Source of the DNA: Cohnella panacarvi Gsoil 349 | GTDB taxonomy: Bacteria > Bacillota > Bacilli > Paenibacillales > Paenibacillaceae | Direction of reading: 5' to 3' | DNA: 64,000 nt | Assembly (NCBI RefSeq): GCF_000515335.1 | Contig: NZ_KI911563.1 | Location: 525,576 to 589,575 of the forward strand | In this document: positions 1-10,385 of the stretch, piece after piece | How the letters are laid out: each line of letters starts with the position of its first letter | Numbering within the stretch: the stretch's first letter is position 1 | Program-made: the position numbers and the translations under genes | The notes under the pieces: model-generated | The model's input: the letters and a program-made list of their open reading frames with translations, nothing else | The model's database searches: none | Told to the model about the DNA's origin: nothing

Positions 1-3000
1 TTTAGGAACCTATCGGACCAGTAAGCTTCGCGGTTCTCGGACATGTCCCGGGTGCTCAGCCATTCGCAGTAATCTTTGTATTGCAAGGTCAAAGGAGGCA
101 ACTCCCGCCCGGCGAGCAAAGACATGAGGTCGTTCATCAAGATGCTTAGCGATATACCGTCCGCGATAATGTGATGGAGATGCAGCAACAGCATCAATCG
201 TCCGTCCCGGAATTCCACGGCCGTGGCCCGAATCAGGGGCGGGCACGCGAGATCGAACGGTTCCGCGAACTTTCCGGTTAAATCGTCTAATTGATCGGGG
301 TCCCCTTCGATCCGACGCAGGCCGAAGGGAACGAACGGATGGACGATCTGAACGGGCTCGCTCTTGTCCCAGCCGAACGATGTGCGAAGCGGCTCGTGGC
401 GTTCGATCAATCGGTTGAAAGCGGTTTCAAGTAGATCGAACGGAGGAGCCGGATTAAGCCAGAATGCGAACGGAAGCACATACAGCGTACTGGCGGAACG
501 AGAGCTTTCGATCGTGAATACCCTCGTCTGGGCCGGAGACAACCGATAACCCGGCCGCGCCGGAGCAGGTTCGATCGGTGCGATCCTCGTCCCTTCCTCG
601 CTCATTCGTTCGATACGGTTAGCCATTTCGGCTAGCGTAGCGTATCGGAACATCATCTCGAGCGGAAGGTTTACTCCGAACGTCTCATGGATTTGCGCGG
701 CCATGTTGACCGCCTTCATGGAATGCCCTCCGAGCTTGAAGAAATCGTCGTCTCGGCGAACGCGACGCAAGCCCAGCAAGCTTGTCCACATTTCGGCCAG
801 CTTCGTCTCCGTCTCGCCGAGAGGAGTCTCTCCTTCCGTCCGCTCCTCGCTCTCCGCCGCGTCGGCTGGATCCGGGAGGCTCTTCAAGTCCGGTTTCCCG
901 TTCGGCGTTAACGGAATAGCCGCAAGCTCGATGAAATACGAAGGAATCATGTAGCTTGGCAGGCGACCGGCTAAAGTCGTTCGAAGAGATTCGGGATCCG
1001 GCCTTCGGTTATTCCCATCCGCATCGGCTGCATAATAGGCAATCAAGGCGGGTTCGCCTAGAGCATCCGGTTTGACGGTGACGACGGCGTCCCGAATGCC
1101 GGAATGCGCAAGCAGCGCAAGCCGAACCTCTTCCGTCTCGATCCGGTACCCTCGGATTTTCACTTGGCGGTCGATCCGGCCCAAGAAAACAAGCCGTCCG
1201 TCCGGCGTCCATCTCGCCAAGTCTCCCGTTCGGTACACCCGTATTCCTTCGGAAGGGAGCTGGACGAACCGCTGCTCCGACATCTCGGGCTTGTTCCAGT
1301 AACCCCGAGCCAGTCCGGTCCCCGCGATGACCAATTCGCCGGCAACGTTCGCCGGAAGGGGCTCAAGATCTTCGTTTACGATCCATGCTTGCGTGTTAGG
1401 CAGCGGAATCCCGATCGGGACGGGAGCCGACGACGGCAACGGCTCTAAGCTCCCGTTCCAATACGTCGCGCAAACGGTCGTTTCCGTCGGACCATAGGCA
1501 TTGATATAGGTAACGCGTTCGCGCCATCGCTCGAGCAATTCCTTGCCGGCTTCCGAACCCGCGGTGACGAGCAACCGAAGCGATCCGAGCTGTTCCGGGT
1601 TCACATGCACGGCGTAGGTAGGCGGCAGCGTCGACACCGTCACGCGCCTATCCTCCATAAACCGCGTGAATCGCGGCACGTCGCCGATGATGTCGGCGCC
1701 CGCAATATGAAGCTCCGCTCCGGTCAACAGCGCCATAGTCAGCTCCCAGACGGAAGCGTCGAACGATAAGCTCGCGAATTGCAGCACGCGATCGTTCGGC
1801 CCGATGCCAAGACGGTCTTCGAAGAAGCTACGCAAGTTACTGACGCCGCGATGCTCGACCATGACCCCTTTCGGTACGCCGGTAGAGCCAGACGTATACA
1901 GCAAGTAAGCCAAATCGTCGGCAGATCGGCGGGGCATCCCAGGCGGATGACGGTTAACTTCCGGACTCGCCTTCGGCGAAGATTCGGCAAGATGCACGAT
2001 CCGTCCGCGGAAGTCGAGCGCCGTTGCCGGTGCTTCGGACACGACTAAAGCCGTCGCTTGGCTGTCCGATAGCATATAAGCGATCCGTTCCGTCGGGTAA
2101 GAAGGGTCGATCGGCGTGTATACGCCGCCGGCTTTAAGCACGGCGAGAAAAGTCGCAGCCCATTCCGCGGATCGCTCCAGCATAACGGCTACGCGATCTC
2201 CCGGAGAAATTCCTTCCCCGAGCAGACGGTGCGCAAGCTCATCCGAGCGTTCATGAAGCGCTCCGTACGTCAGGCTGCGCGTACCGTCCATGACGGCCAG
2301 GCGCTCCGGCTGCGACCCGGCGAGCCGCGCGAATCTTTCGTGAATCGTAAGTTCCTGCTCGAAAAAAGCTCCCGTGTCGTTCCATGCCCGTTGGCGCGAC
2401 TTCTCTTCCGAAGATCGCATATCCAAGGAGGCGAGCGGAATTTCGGGATTATCCGCGGATTGTGTCAATACGGCAAGGAAGCTATCCATGACGCTCCTAA
2501 TGAGAGGTTCGCTATATCGTCCCTCGTCGAAACGAACAATCGCGGTCCTGTCGCCGACTTCGTTCAAGATGAAATGAATCCAAACCTCGTTGTCGTCCGA
2601 CTCTCCGGACGAATTCGCTAATTCCCTCCCTTGCCATGTTTGATCGGATAACCGGAATCGCTTCAAGCCGGTCTTCTCGTGCTCGTCCGCCGGCGCGTTC
2701 CAAGCATAATCGGCATATCGATAAGCCAGCTTGAACGTCTCGAACATTCGCGTTAGCCACGATTTAAAGGTGCCCTCTTCCCGCGGATTCCCGTACAAGA
2801 TCGGGATCAGCGGACCCGCCGCGGAATCGGGCGCCGCAGGTACGGCGACGGCCATCGTGCGTCGTTCGCGCGAGAATGCCGCCAATACGATTGCCATCGC
2901 GGCGACGTAATAGATAAACCTGAGATCGTCGCGCTGCCTGCAAGTACGTTCCATGGCGCTCGTGATCGATTCGGGTATTCGGAATTCGATCGTGCGCAAG

Positions 3001-3125
3001 CGTCTCGAGGCGCCGATGAGATCGGGTTCCAGGAAGGGCTCGTTCACCCATCCGGCTAGAGCCGTTTTCCAGAACGACATCGCTTGTCGTTCGAACGCCC
3101 TTTCATCCAGACTGCGGGGCGGCAT
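1..3125 (-). CDS. Non-ribosomal peptide synthetase, first module (C-terminal end beyond window)
   Basis: Open frame of about 1041 codons from ATG at 3125 (AGGAG upstream) running off the left edge. Order: residues 1-240 resemble the C-terminal half of a condensation domain but lack HHxxxDG; adenylation domain about 245-760 with the core YTSGSTGVPKG, NAYGPTE and NGKPDLK; carrier domain with LGGHS near residue 797; then a second condensation domain with AQTRVF, RHEPLRTSF and HHIIADGIS before the edge. The specificity residues read D-A-W-T-V-A-A-V-C-K. This differs from the gramicidin S synthetase Phe code only by Ile to Val at two positions, so phenylalanine or a similar aromatic residue is the likely substrate (inference). 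No epimerase lies between carrier and next condensation domain. The half domain at the N-terminus suggests a chain-starting module. Confidence 0.93.
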   Translation of the reverse strand, partial: MPPRSLDERAFERQAMSFWKTALAGWVNEPFLEPDLIGASRRLRTIEFRIPESITSAMERTCRQRDDLRFIYYVAAMAIVLAAFSRERRTMAVAVPAAPDSAAGPLIPILYGNPREEGTFKSWLTRMFETFKLAYRYADYAWNAPADEHEKTGLKRFRLSDQTWQGRELANSSGESDDNEVWIHFILNEVGDRTAIVRFDEGRYSEPLIRSVMDSFLAVLTQSADNPEIPLASLDMRSSEEKSRQRAWNDTGAFFEQELTIHERFARLAGSQPERLAVMDGTRSLTYGALHERSDELAHRLLGEGISPGDRVAVMLERSAEWAATFLAVLKAGGVYTPIDPSYPTERIAYMLSDSQATALVVSEAPATALDFRGRIVHLAESSPKASPEVNRHPPGMPRRSADDLAYLLYTSGSTGVPKGVMVEHRGVSNLRSFFEDRLGIGPNDRVLQFASLSFDASVWELTMALLTGAELHIAGADIIGDVPRFTRFMEDRRVTVSTLPPTYAVHVNPEQLGSLRLLVTAGSEAGKELLERWRERVTYINAYGPTETTVCATYWNGSLEPLPSSAPVPIGIPLPNTQAWIVNEDLEPLPANVAGELVIAGTGLARGYWNKPEMSEQRFVQLPSEGIRVYRTGDLARWTPDGRLVFLGRIDRQVKIRGYRIETEEVRLALLAHSGIRDAVVTVKPDALGEPALIAYYAADADGNNRRPDPESLRTTLAGRLPSYMIPSYFIELAAIPLTPNGKPDLKSLPDPADAAESEERTEGETPLGETETKLAEMWTSLLGLRRVRRDDDFFKLGGHSMKAVNMAAQIHETFGVNLPLEMMFRYATLAEMANRIERMSEEGTRIAPIEPAPARPGYRLSPAQTRVFTIESSRSASTLYVLPFAFWLNPAPPFDLLETAFNRLIERHEPLRTSFGWDKSEPVQIVHPFVPFGLRRIEGDPDQLDDLTGKFAEPFDLACPPLIRATAVEFRDGRLMLLLHLHHIIADGISLSILMNDLMSLLAGRELPPLTLQYKDYCEWLSTRDMSENREAYWSDRFL

Positions 3126-3191
3126 CCAACATCAGCTCCTACACAGGATTCCTGTTATTTAGTTAGTTAATTACCTCACGAATCTATATCT

Positions 3192-3204
3192 AGTAAAATT
3201 TACT
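3192..3204 (-). promoter_or_regulatory. Palindrome in the AT-rich region upstream of the NRPS gene
   Basis: Perfect 6-1-6 inverted repeat (AGTAAA, one base, TTTACT) inside a strongly AT-rich stretch (about 3160-3240), 67 bp upstream of the NRPS start. It could be an operator or part of the promoter. No clear -35/-10 pair could be fixed, so the role is open. Confidence 0.3.
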
Positions 3205-3340
3205 GTTTAAGTGTAGCAACAGCTTTTTATTCAGTCAATATGTTTTTGCTAGCAGCAACGAAGCTTCGACAGCATCTAACAAATCTAGAGAATATCCATC
3301 CGCATTCGCCATCGTTCGCAGTCATGAATTGATGGGATTA

Positions 3341-3375
3341 AATAAAATACCCGCGATTTCGAGAATCGCGGGTAT
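3341..3375 (-). terminator. Rho-independent terminator of the GMC oxidoreductase gene
   Basis: Inverted repeat ATACCCGCGATT / AATCGCGGGTAT (3347-3375). On the minus strand it is followed by a T-rich run, and it starts 5 bp after the stop codon of the GMC gene. Confidence 0.85.
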
Positions 3376-3379
3376 CGGA

Positions 3380-5512
3380 TTACTCCCCCTGCTTCAGCAG
3401 CTTGTCCGCTGTCCGGAAGGCCAGCGCCATAATCGTCAGCACCGGGTTCACGCCGCCGTTGGTGACATGAACGGAGCCGTCGCACACCCATAGATTGTCG
3501 TAGCCGTGTACGCGACCCGACGGGTCCGTGACGGACGTCGCGGGGTCTTCGCCCATGCGCAGCGTGCCCGATTGATGCTGGCCGCCGCTAAGTCCCGTAC
3601 CGGGTTCGGCACGCCATACTTGACGCGCGCCCGATGCCCGTTGCCACTCCTCCGCTTTCTCCGCAAGCATCCGCGAAGCGCGTATCGATTCCGGATGAGC
3701 GCTTCCGGACAACATCGCGACGGGAATGCCGTACCGATCCTTGACGGTCTTGGACAACCGAACTCTAGCGTCTGGATTCGGAATCTCTTGAATGGGTCCC
3801 ATAAGCTGGCTTGTACGCAAGTAACTCGTGCGCATCGCGTCTTTGCCTGCGATCCCCCATCTGGGAGCGTTAGGTGCCAACGCGCGGTAGTAATGAATGA
3901 GCGGCAGCCGCGTAAATTCATTCGCCAGCAGTCCGCCGCCGATGATCCCGTCGCGGTTGCCGTGCGCGAATCGCAATGAAGCGATGCTCACGCCAGGACC
4001 TAGTCCGTCTTGAACCCGCTCGTCGTACAGCCCGAAAGCGCCCGAATAGACGTGACCTTGCAGATTGCGTCCGACAAGTCCGTTGCGGTTGCCGATTCCG
4101 TCAGGCTCCGCGTCGCTTGAAGAGTTAAGCAAGAGACGCGCGCTCTCGATCGCTCCGGCCGCCGCGACGACGTGCCCGGCTTGCACTTGCTTGCGGACGA
4201 TCGCGCCTTCGACTTCTTGCGCCAAGACGACGCCCGTCGCATGCTTGCCGTTCTCCGTTAGGATCCTCTCCGCGATCGTATCCGGGATCAAATCGCAATT
4301 GCCGGTTGCCAGAGCGCGCACGAGCATCGTATTGTGCCCGCCGTTCTTGCTGTTCGTCGGGCACGCGAATCCCACGCACTGGCCGCATCTGCCGCAAGCC
4401 GGCCTTCCGTCTCGTTCAACCGAATTGATGAGCAGCGGCACCGGACCGGTTTCCCAGCCTAATTTCGCCGCTCCTCTCGCCAAGAGCGCGGCTTCCGCCG
4501 TTCCGGGGAGCGCAGGCATCGGATAAGGACGTTGCCTGCGCCCGTAGCTTGGGTGAGCTTCGCCGTCGCCGGAGACGCCGACCTCCCACTCTGCCCGCTC
4601 ATAATACGGCTCAAGCTCCCTGTAGCCGATCGGCCAATCGCTTAGCGAACTTCCGTCCGGGATGCCATAGCGCGTCGCCATCCGAAAGTCGTCCGCATGG
4701 AACCGCCATGCCTGCGCGCCGTAGACCCGCGTCCCGCCGCCGACCGTCATCGCGTTGTTGTGATAGTCTCCTTCATAGGGGAGAGTGATCCGCTCCCCGC
4801 CGTTATCTAACTCCATCGTGCGAGGGTTGCCGGCAAGGTCCGGCCCCGTGTTATGACCGTATTTGCTAAGCCGATGGTTGCGCAAGTGGTCGTTGCCGAC
4901 TTCCTCGTAACGAAGCCAACTGCCTCGCTCGACGACGAGCACGCTCCGTCCGGATTCCGCCAGTACGGCCGCGGCGATCGAGCCTCCCGCCCCCGCCCCG
5001 ACTATAACGGCATCGTATCGGTTTTTCAATTTATTTAATGGGGTTAATTGTAGATCGACTTCCCGAGCGGAAGGTTTATCTTTATCGAGCGTGCCGGGAC
5101 GAAATCCGAGCATGTCCCACGGCTTCGTATCCGAGCCGCCCCGAGCTTCCGGATTGCCATAGTAGCCTTCGATCGCAAGGCTTGCCAACGTATCGAACCA
5201 CCGCTTGGCCGAGCCCGGCCAATCTTGAATCGAATCGAGCTCCAGCTCTTCCAATAGGCGATCCTGTTGATCCGCGGACAACGCTTCGAAAGGTTGACCT
5301 TCCCGGGCGATCGCCATGGTTTGCAAAGCTCTTAATCCAGGCTCAAGATGATCGTTCCAAATCGCGGCATTCTCGCGAATATATCGCTCGACGTATGCGA
5401 GAACGCCAACCTCCGTAGCCGAAGGCCACGCATCCGCAGGGACGATTCGATCGACAACCGCTTTCATCATCGGATAATCATCGTATACCGAGCGAACCTC
5501 TTCGTTCTCCAT
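3380..5512 (-). CDS. GMC-family FAD oxidoreductase fused to a gluconate 2-dehydrogenase subunit 3-like domain
   Basis: 710 residues. Residues 1-140 match the small gluconate 2-dehydrogenase subunit 3 family; the rest is a glucose-methanol-choline flavoprotein with the dinucleotide motif GAGAGG at 172-177, a Cys-rich CGRCGQC segment mid-protein, and the C-terminal GMC signature (HQSGTLRMG, later NGGVNPVLT) carrying the active-site His/Asn region. In membrane gluconate and sorbitol dehydrogenases the two parts are separate polypeptides working with a cytochrome c subunit; here they are one chain and no cytochrome gene is adjacent. Likely role is oxidation of a sugar or polyol alcohol; substrate unknown. 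It sits 26 bp after the sensor kinase gene in the same orientation and has its own terminator. No twin-arginine signal was seen. Confidence 0.87.
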   Translation of the reverse strand: MENEEVRSVYDDYPMMKAVVDRIVPADAWPSATEVGVLAYVERYIRENAAIWNDHLEPGLRALQTMAIAREGQPFEALSADQQDRLLEELELDSIQDWPGSAKRWFDTLASLAIEGYYGNPEARGGSDTKPWDMLGFRPGTLDKDKPSAREVDLQLTPLNKLKNRYDAVIVGAGAGGSIAAAVLAESGRSVLVVERGSWLRYEEVGNDHLRNHRLSKYGHNTGPDLAGNPRTMELDNGGERITLPYEGDYHNNAMTVGGGTRVYGAQAWRFHADDFRMATRYGIPDGSSLSDWPIGYRELEPYYERAEWEVGVSGDGEAHPSYGRRQRPYPMPALPGTAEAALLARGAAKLGWETGPVPLLINSVERDGRPACGRCGQCVGFACPTNSKNGGHNTMLVRALATGNCDLIPDTIAERILTENGKHATGVVLAQEVEGAIVRKQVQAGHVVAAAGAIESARLLLNSSSDAEPDGIGNRNGLVGRNLQGHVYSGAFGLYDERVQDGLGPGVSIASLRFAHGNRDGIIGGGLLANEFTRLPLIHYYRALAPNAPRWGIAGKDAMRTSYLRTSQLMGPIQEIPNPDARVRLSKTVKDRYGIPVAMLSGSAHPESIRASRMLAEKAEEWQRASGARQVWRAEPGTGLSGGQHQSGTLRMGEDPATSVTDPSGRVHGYDNLWVCDGSVHVTNGGVNPVLTIMALAFRTADKLLKQGE

Positions 5513-5538
5513 TTCCCCCGTCCCCCCGCCGTAAAGCG

Positions 5539-8500
5539 CTATAAGTTTTCCTCGTGTCTGCCGGTTGGTTTAGACTGTTCGACTTGCGGGATTCTCACCG
5601 ACACCGTCGTTCCAAGGACCGGCTCGCTTTCGATCTCCAATCCGTGCCCGTACATCCGAAGCATCCGCTGATGAATATTCCGCAATCCTACGCCGGAGGT
5701 CTCTTGTCTCGCCTCGAAAATATGATCGAGCTTCTCTTTAGGGATTCCTACCCCGTCGTCATGGACGCGAATGACGATCCCTTGATCCGTCGATCGAACG
5801 GATATCGTTACGGTTCCGCCGGACCAGCGCTTCGTTACGCCGTGGCGAACCGCATTCTCAACGAGCGGTTGAATCGTAAGCGGAGGCAGTATTCCTTCCA
5901 GCCCTTCCTCAAGGTCGTATGCGACTCGGAGCCGATCGCCGAACCGGATTTTTTCGATGAACAAGTACGCTTCGGCAAGCTCCAATTCCTTGAATAGCGA
6001 CGTATTCTTGTTCCTGTTGCCGAAATCGAAGCTGTTGCGCAAGTATTTGCTTAGCTCCATCAGCATATCATGCGTCAGCTGCGGCTTGCTCTGCGACATC
6101 GCGATAATGGCATTAAGCGTGTTGAAAAGAAAATGCGGTTTGATCTGCGCTTGCAGGAACGCCATCTCCGTGCGAACCGCTTCTTCCGCCGACCGCTTCA
6201 TCTCGAGGAGCGTCCTCACACGTGCGCGCAGTTCGCGCGAGTAAAAAGGTTTGGTCAGAAAATCGTTCGCTCCCGCGTCAAACCCGTTAATCAAATCCTC
6301 CGGCTCGTTCTTCACGGTCGTGAGCAAGACGGGCAAATCCAGCACGGAATATTGACTGCGAATCCGTAGGCATGTTTCGTATCCGGACATTCCCGGCATC
6401 ATCACGTCCAGAATGACGAGATCGACCGAATGACCTTCCGCGAGCACAGCGAGCGCGGCTTCGCCGCTGGATACCGTCAGAATCGCGTAGGATTCGTTCG
6501 CAAGCGCACCCTTCAGCACTTTCAAGTTAATGGGATCGTCATCTACGGCAAGAATCGTATACAGGCTATCCTCTGACCGCGTCTGTTCGTGCGCGGCGGC
6601 GATCTGCTTATGTTGCGAATCGAGATCGGCGACGATCCGACCGCCTGCCCCGACCCTATTATCGTCTTGACTCGTCACTTCGCTGATCGGGAGAGTAAAT
6701 GAGAACGTGGAACCTTGACCAACCTCGGAGATTACGGTCAATTTCCCGCCATGCATCTCCACCAGACGCTTTGAGATTCCGAGTCCAAGACCCGTTCCCC
6801 CGTATTCCCTGGCTACTGACGTTCCGATTTGCTCGAACGACTGAAAGATGACTTCGCGTTTATCTTCCGGTATTCCGATGCCCGTATCGGTCACGTCAAT
6901 TCTCAACCTTCCCTCTTCTTGCTGCGCCGTGACGATAATTTCGCCTTGCGGGGTAAATTTGATCGCATTGCTGATTAAATTGTACATAATCTGCAGCAGT
7001 CTGTTCTCGTCTGCATGCACGTTAGGCAGTCTCTCCGGCAGTTGAAGCTTGATCGTCACTTGCTTGTCGCGAATGTAATGACGGAATATATCCATGTTCG
7101 CCGACAAGATCGCACGGAGGTCGACGCTCCGCAGGCTGAGCGGAATATCGCTATGCTTCAAACGCGAGAAATCAAGAATGTCGTTGATTAGATTGGACAT
7201 TCTGCGCGCGACCGATACGACCACACCCAGTTGCTCGCGTTGAACGTCGTTCATCGTGCCGGCTCCTCCCTCCAGCATCGCCTCCGACAGATTAATGATG
7301 CCATGCAATGGCGTCTTTAGCTCGTGCGACGTATTGGCGAGGAAATCATCCTTCAGTCGGTTCATGGACAACAATTGATTGGACATGGATTGAATCGTCT
7401 GAAAAGCTCGCGAGAATCGGCGTGCGAGCTCCGTCGCCTCGATGAGCGCTAGAATGAACAACCCGTATGGCGTTAATTGTTCATCCAGCCAAACGATGTA
7501 ATTGGCATTGTACAGAATGTCGTGCAAGCAAGTCGCGAGGAAGAGCAGCCAACCGACCAATTGCAGCATGGCGCCGCTTCGATTGCGGATGACGGCCATG
7601 ACCAATCCCCAGATGAAATAGAGTCCTCCCGTAATGGCTATCGCATGAAATACACCGATCCATTGCGTATAGATTTCGATCGGCAGTACAACGGCCAATG
7701 CCATAAACGCGACGCAGATGCCCGCCAAGCCCCTTATGGCTTTGGCGGAGAATTCATGCGGGAACAGCTCGCGCATGAACAACGCGCCGCACCCGACTCC
7801 GCCGTAATAGGCCAAATATCCTAGGCAGTTGATGAGTTGAACGCTGGCGCCCGGGAACGCATGCAGAATATACAGTTCTCCTACGACCAACTGCCATAAT
7901 GCCCCCATCAAACAACAAATTCCGAAATAGAGCGAAGACCGGTCTGACCGGCGCAGCGCAAAAACGAGCAAGTGATAGCAACCTAACAGGATGGCGCAGC
8001 CGAAAAAAATCATATCAATGGCAAGATTCTCTTCGCGAGCCGCGTAAATCTTATCTTCGGTGCCGAGCTCAAGCCCGAACCACATGCCGCCTCGCGCGAA
8101 TAAGTAGTTCGATATTTGAACGATAATATCGAATTCATTCGCCGGCGCCGTGAACGTGACGATCGTTGGCCGATAAGCTGATCTGGCATGTTCTTCATCG
8201 GGCGCGACGATGCCGCTTTCGGCAACGGTCCTTCCTGCTACGATCACTTTATAGGAAGGCGCCATCGCCGGGATATTCAAGGCTAGCTCCTCTTGACTGC
8301 CGCCGGTTCTCACGCTGAGACGATATGTCGCATAGCCATGTCCGTGCATACGCTTACCGTCTTCGCGATAATCGGTCCACACATCCGGTGCGACGAAGAA
8401 GCCGCTTGGCCGAGGAACGGAATCGGATGCGAAATCTTCAGGAGTCAGAAGCTGCTCCCAATAGAACGCCCACTCTCCATTCAGCTTAAGAATGCCGTCT

Positions 8501-8673
8501 TCGCTAAAGCTCCACTGCCTTGCATCCAATTGCCCGCGCTTTGCTTCCGGTTTAACTTGACGCGACGAAACATCGGATTGCGAGATTGCGAGGCCGATCA
8601 TAGCTAAGAAGAGCATACAGACAGAGATAAGGGCAAATCGTGTTCGTATCGTTCGGTTGCGAACTTCTGGCAT
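5539..8673 (-). CDS. 7TMR-DISM hybrid sensor with two histidine kinase modules and a receiver
   Basis: 1044 residues. N-terminal membrane helix, extracytoplasmic 7TMR-DISM extracellular 2-type domain (about 50-200), seven-helix 7TMR-DISM membrane region (about 205-410), HisKA with the motif [10 protein letters not shown] near residue 447 and its ATPase domain, receiver domain with [10 protein letters not shown] (phospho-Asp near 756), then a second LytS/YpdA-type kinase ([11 protein letters not shown], near 846) with its own ATPase domain. Extracytoplasmic sensing of a carbohydrate-like ligand is known for some 7TMR-DISM families; the ligand here is unknown. No separate DNA-binding response regulator is adjacent, so the downstream partner lies elsewhere. 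RBS AGGAG lies 9 nt before ATG. Confidence 0.92.
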   Translation of the reverse strand: MPEVRNRTIRTRFALISVCMLFLAMIGLAISQSDVSSRQVKPEAKRGQLDARQWSFSEDGILKLNGEWAFYWEQLLTPEDFASDSVPRPSGFFVAPDVWTDYREDGKRMHGHGYATYRLSVRTGGSQEELALNIPAMAPSYKVIVAGRTVAESGIVAPDEEHARSAYRPTIVTFTAPANEFDIIVQISNYLFARGGMWFGLELGTEDKIYAAREENLAIDMIFFGCAILLGCYHLLVFALRRSDRSSLYFGICCLMGALWQLVVGELYILHAFPGASVQLINCLGYLAYYGGVGCGALFMRELFPHEFSAKAIRGLAGICVAFMALAVVLPIEIYTQWIGVFHAIAITGGLYFIWGLVMAVIRNRSGAMLQLVGWLLFLATCLHDILYNANYIVWLDEQLTPYGLFILALIEATELARRFSRAFQTIQSMSNQLLSMNRLKDDFLANTSHELKTPLHGIINLSEAMLEGGAGTMNDVQREQLGVVVSVARRMSNLINDILDFSRLKHSDIPLSLRSVDLRAILSANMDIFRHYIRDKQVTIKLQLPERLPNVHADENRLLQIMYNLISNAIKFTPQGEIIVTAQQEEGRLRIDVTDTGIGIPEDKREVIFQSFEQIGTSVAREYGGTGLGLGISKRLVEMHGGKLTVISEVGQGSTFSFTLPISEVTSQDDNRVGAGGRIVADLDSQHKQIAAAHEQTRSEDSLYTILAVDDDPINLKVLKGALANESYAILTVSSGEAALAVLAEGHSVDLVILDVMMPGMSGYETCLRIRSQYSVLDLPVLLTTVKNEPEDLINGFDAGANDFLTKPFYSRELRARVRTLLEMKRSAEEAVRTEMAFLQAQIKPHFLFNTLNAIIAMSQSKPQLTHDMLMELSKYLRNSFDFGNRNKNTSLFKELELAEAYLFIEKIRFGDRLRVAYDLEEGLEGILPPLTIQPLVENAVRHGVTKRWSGGTVTISVRSTDQGIVIRVHDDGVGIPKEKLDHIFEARQETSGVGLRNIHQRMLRMYGHGLEIESEPVLGTTVSVRIPQVEQSKPTGRHEENL

Positions 8674-8719
8674 CGATTTCCGCTCCTAAGGATTGGGACG
8701 TTAGACATAAACTAGTTCT

Positions 8720-8748
8720 ATTATACTAAGTTTGCTCACGCCTGCCAT
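8720..8748 (-). promoter_or_regulatory. Sigma-A type promoter of the hybrid sensor gene
   Basis: On the minus strand: ATGGCA (8743-8748), 17-bp spacer, TATAAT (8720-8725), about 47 bp before the start codon. The -10 box is perfect and the -35 box matches 4 of 6. The rest of 8749-8940 shows no convincing gene. Confidence 0.6.
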
Positions 8749-9016
8749 AGAAAATGGTAGATTACAATCATGGCTTGGGTCCGTGATCGTTCGGATCGGG
8801 GAAAGTAACGTACAACCAATTTCCGCCTCAACAGCATGGAATACAGTTCGTGTCGAGTGGATGGTGACGCCGCGTCGGTCTGGTTGATATCGATCAATAA
8901 AAACCAGCTAATGTTTGTCAAGCTTTAGTGTGTTGGCCGGACAGCAAGAACCTGATATAATTTTACCGCACACCAAATAACCTCCATTGGCGTGGAGGGT
9001 TTTGGTTAAATATGGT

Positions 9017-10195
9017 TTATGCTTGGTAGGGCTGGCCCTTCTTCAAGATGGCGTAGATGTGATGCAGTAGCTTGTTGGCGCAAGCAATCACCGTCACCTT
9101 GTAGGGCTTGCCCTCTTCTCTTTTTTTGTCATAATATCCTCGAAGTCTCTCGTTCGTACTTCCCCTGAGTCCGCACTGTACGGCCAGATATAACGCTCTG
9201 CGTAACCGCTTTGAACCTCGCTTTGTTATTCGATTGCTTGTGGCCACAAACTGTCCTGAGCTGTAAACACCTGGATCTAGCCCCGCATATGCGACCAGTT
9301 GCTTTGCATCCCCGAACTGCTGTGCGTCCCCAACTTCCGATATGATCGTTGCAGCAAGTTTATCGCCCACCCCTGGGATACTCTTAACAAGCCCCACTTC
9401 TGGCAGTTGTTCTGCTAGCTGTTTCATCTGCTTCTCAATCGCTTCGAGTTGCTCCTGCATGGAGAGAAGCAACGATACCATGCTTCTCAGCATCTGTATC
9501 TGAGTAGCGCTTTTCTTGCTCTTGCTCCATTGCTCATAGATGACCTCTAAATGCTCGACTTTCGTTCGAATCCAGGATGTCGAGCGCGATTTACCTGCTT
9601 GCTTTCGAATGGCTTCTTCCCATTCTTGATCCTGACCGGACAAACAAACCTGCAATGTAGCAAGCGCTGTAACTGAAAACAAATCGTAAAACACACTCTC
9701 AAAGGTTGGAAACACCTGATCCAACAACGCACGCATATTGAGCTTTGCCTGTACATATAGCGAAGTGATGAATTCATGTTGCCGAGTCACATGCTGAAGC
9801 TCCGTATAGCACTCGTTCCAGCTCCGATGCGGCTCTACATCGCCTCGATAGTACATTTCGGCTAGATGCCAAGCATCTGCTGCATCCGTTTTTACTTTGC
9901 GGAGTTGCGCGCTCTTGGCGCGTTTGGACAGCAAAGGATTGATGATGAAGTGTTTAACTCCGATGTCCGCCAAATACGCTACGATAATGCGATGATAATG
10001 ACCAGTTGCCTCGAGTATGACAACAGGTTCCTTTTTGGTACGCTCCTTAAGCTCTTGAATCACGTTACCAAGTCTGCTGAACCCGTTTTCTGTATGCCGA
10101 ATTGTTTCCGGCTTTCCGTGTGCTTCATTTCGTCTGACAAACGCTTGAAATACGCTCGCTCCTTTTGATACATCCAGTCCGATAACCGGTTCCAT
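9017..10195 (-). CDS. IS110-family DEDD transposase/recombinase
   Basis: 392 residues from the ATG at 10195, chosen because AGGAGGT stands 7 nt upstream; the frame stays open 33 codons further but without a better signal. The RuvC-like part carries GLDVSKG (Asp), ILEATGHY (Glu) and KTDAADAWHLA (Asp/Asp), the four acidic residues of the family. The C-terminal Tnp domain has SIPGVGDKLAATI and AGLDPG followed by a Ser-containing ITKRGSKRLR segment; a conserved serine there is the proposed nucleophile in IS110 enzymes. It appears intact. A hairpin at 8984-8999 followed by TTATTT may end its transcript. Confidence 0.95.
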   Translation of the reverse strand: MEPVIGLDVSKGASVFQAFVRRNEAHGKPETIRHTENGFSRLGNVIQELKERTKKEPVVILEATGHYHRIIVAYLADIGVKHFIINPLLSKRAKSAQLRKVKTDAADAWHLAEMYYRGDVEPHRSWNECYTELQHVTRQHEFITSLYVQAKLNMRALLDQVFPTFESVFYDLFSVTALATLQVCLSGQDQEWEEAIRKQAGKSRSTSWIRTKVEHLEVIYEQWSKSKKSATQIQMLRSMVSLLLSMQEQLEAIEKQMKQLAEQLPEVGLVKSIPGVGDKLAATIISEVGDAQQFGDAKQLVAYAGLDPGVYSSGQFVATSNRITKRGSKRLRRALYLAVQCGLRGSTNERLRGYYDKKREEGKPYKVTVIACANKLLHHIYAILKKGQPYQA

Positions 10196-10199
10196 GTCA

Positions 10200-10385
10200 G
10201 CACCTCCTGATGTAAAATTAGCCGGCAATCCCACGATGGTTCCAAACCCATAGCTTCGCTTGTGATGCGAGGTCAATTGCCCCAACCAGCTCAAACATGG
10301 TCATTGGAGGTAGTGGGAGAACAGTTTTTATTACGGGGTCACTACCCCAAAAAGAGCCACGTTCTCCCGGCTACCGCCATCATAG
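10200..10385 (-). ncRNA. Candidate bridge RNA region of the IS110 element
   Basis: About 190 bp of non-coding DNA upstream of the transposase with nested inverted repeats: GGGAGAAC (10315-10322) pairs with GTTCTCCC (10361-10368), enclosing a second hairpin GGGGT-CACT-ACCCC (10335-10347). IS110-group elements are known (IS621 work) to encode a guide-like bridge RNA from this non-coding end, on the same strand as the recombinase. Location, size and structured nature fit; the guide loops were not resolved. Confidence 0.35.

Noticed and set aside
8736-8921. 61-codon minus-strand frame upstream of the sensor kinase gene
   Set aside because: It overlaps the predicted promoter, has no ribosome site, and resembles no protein.
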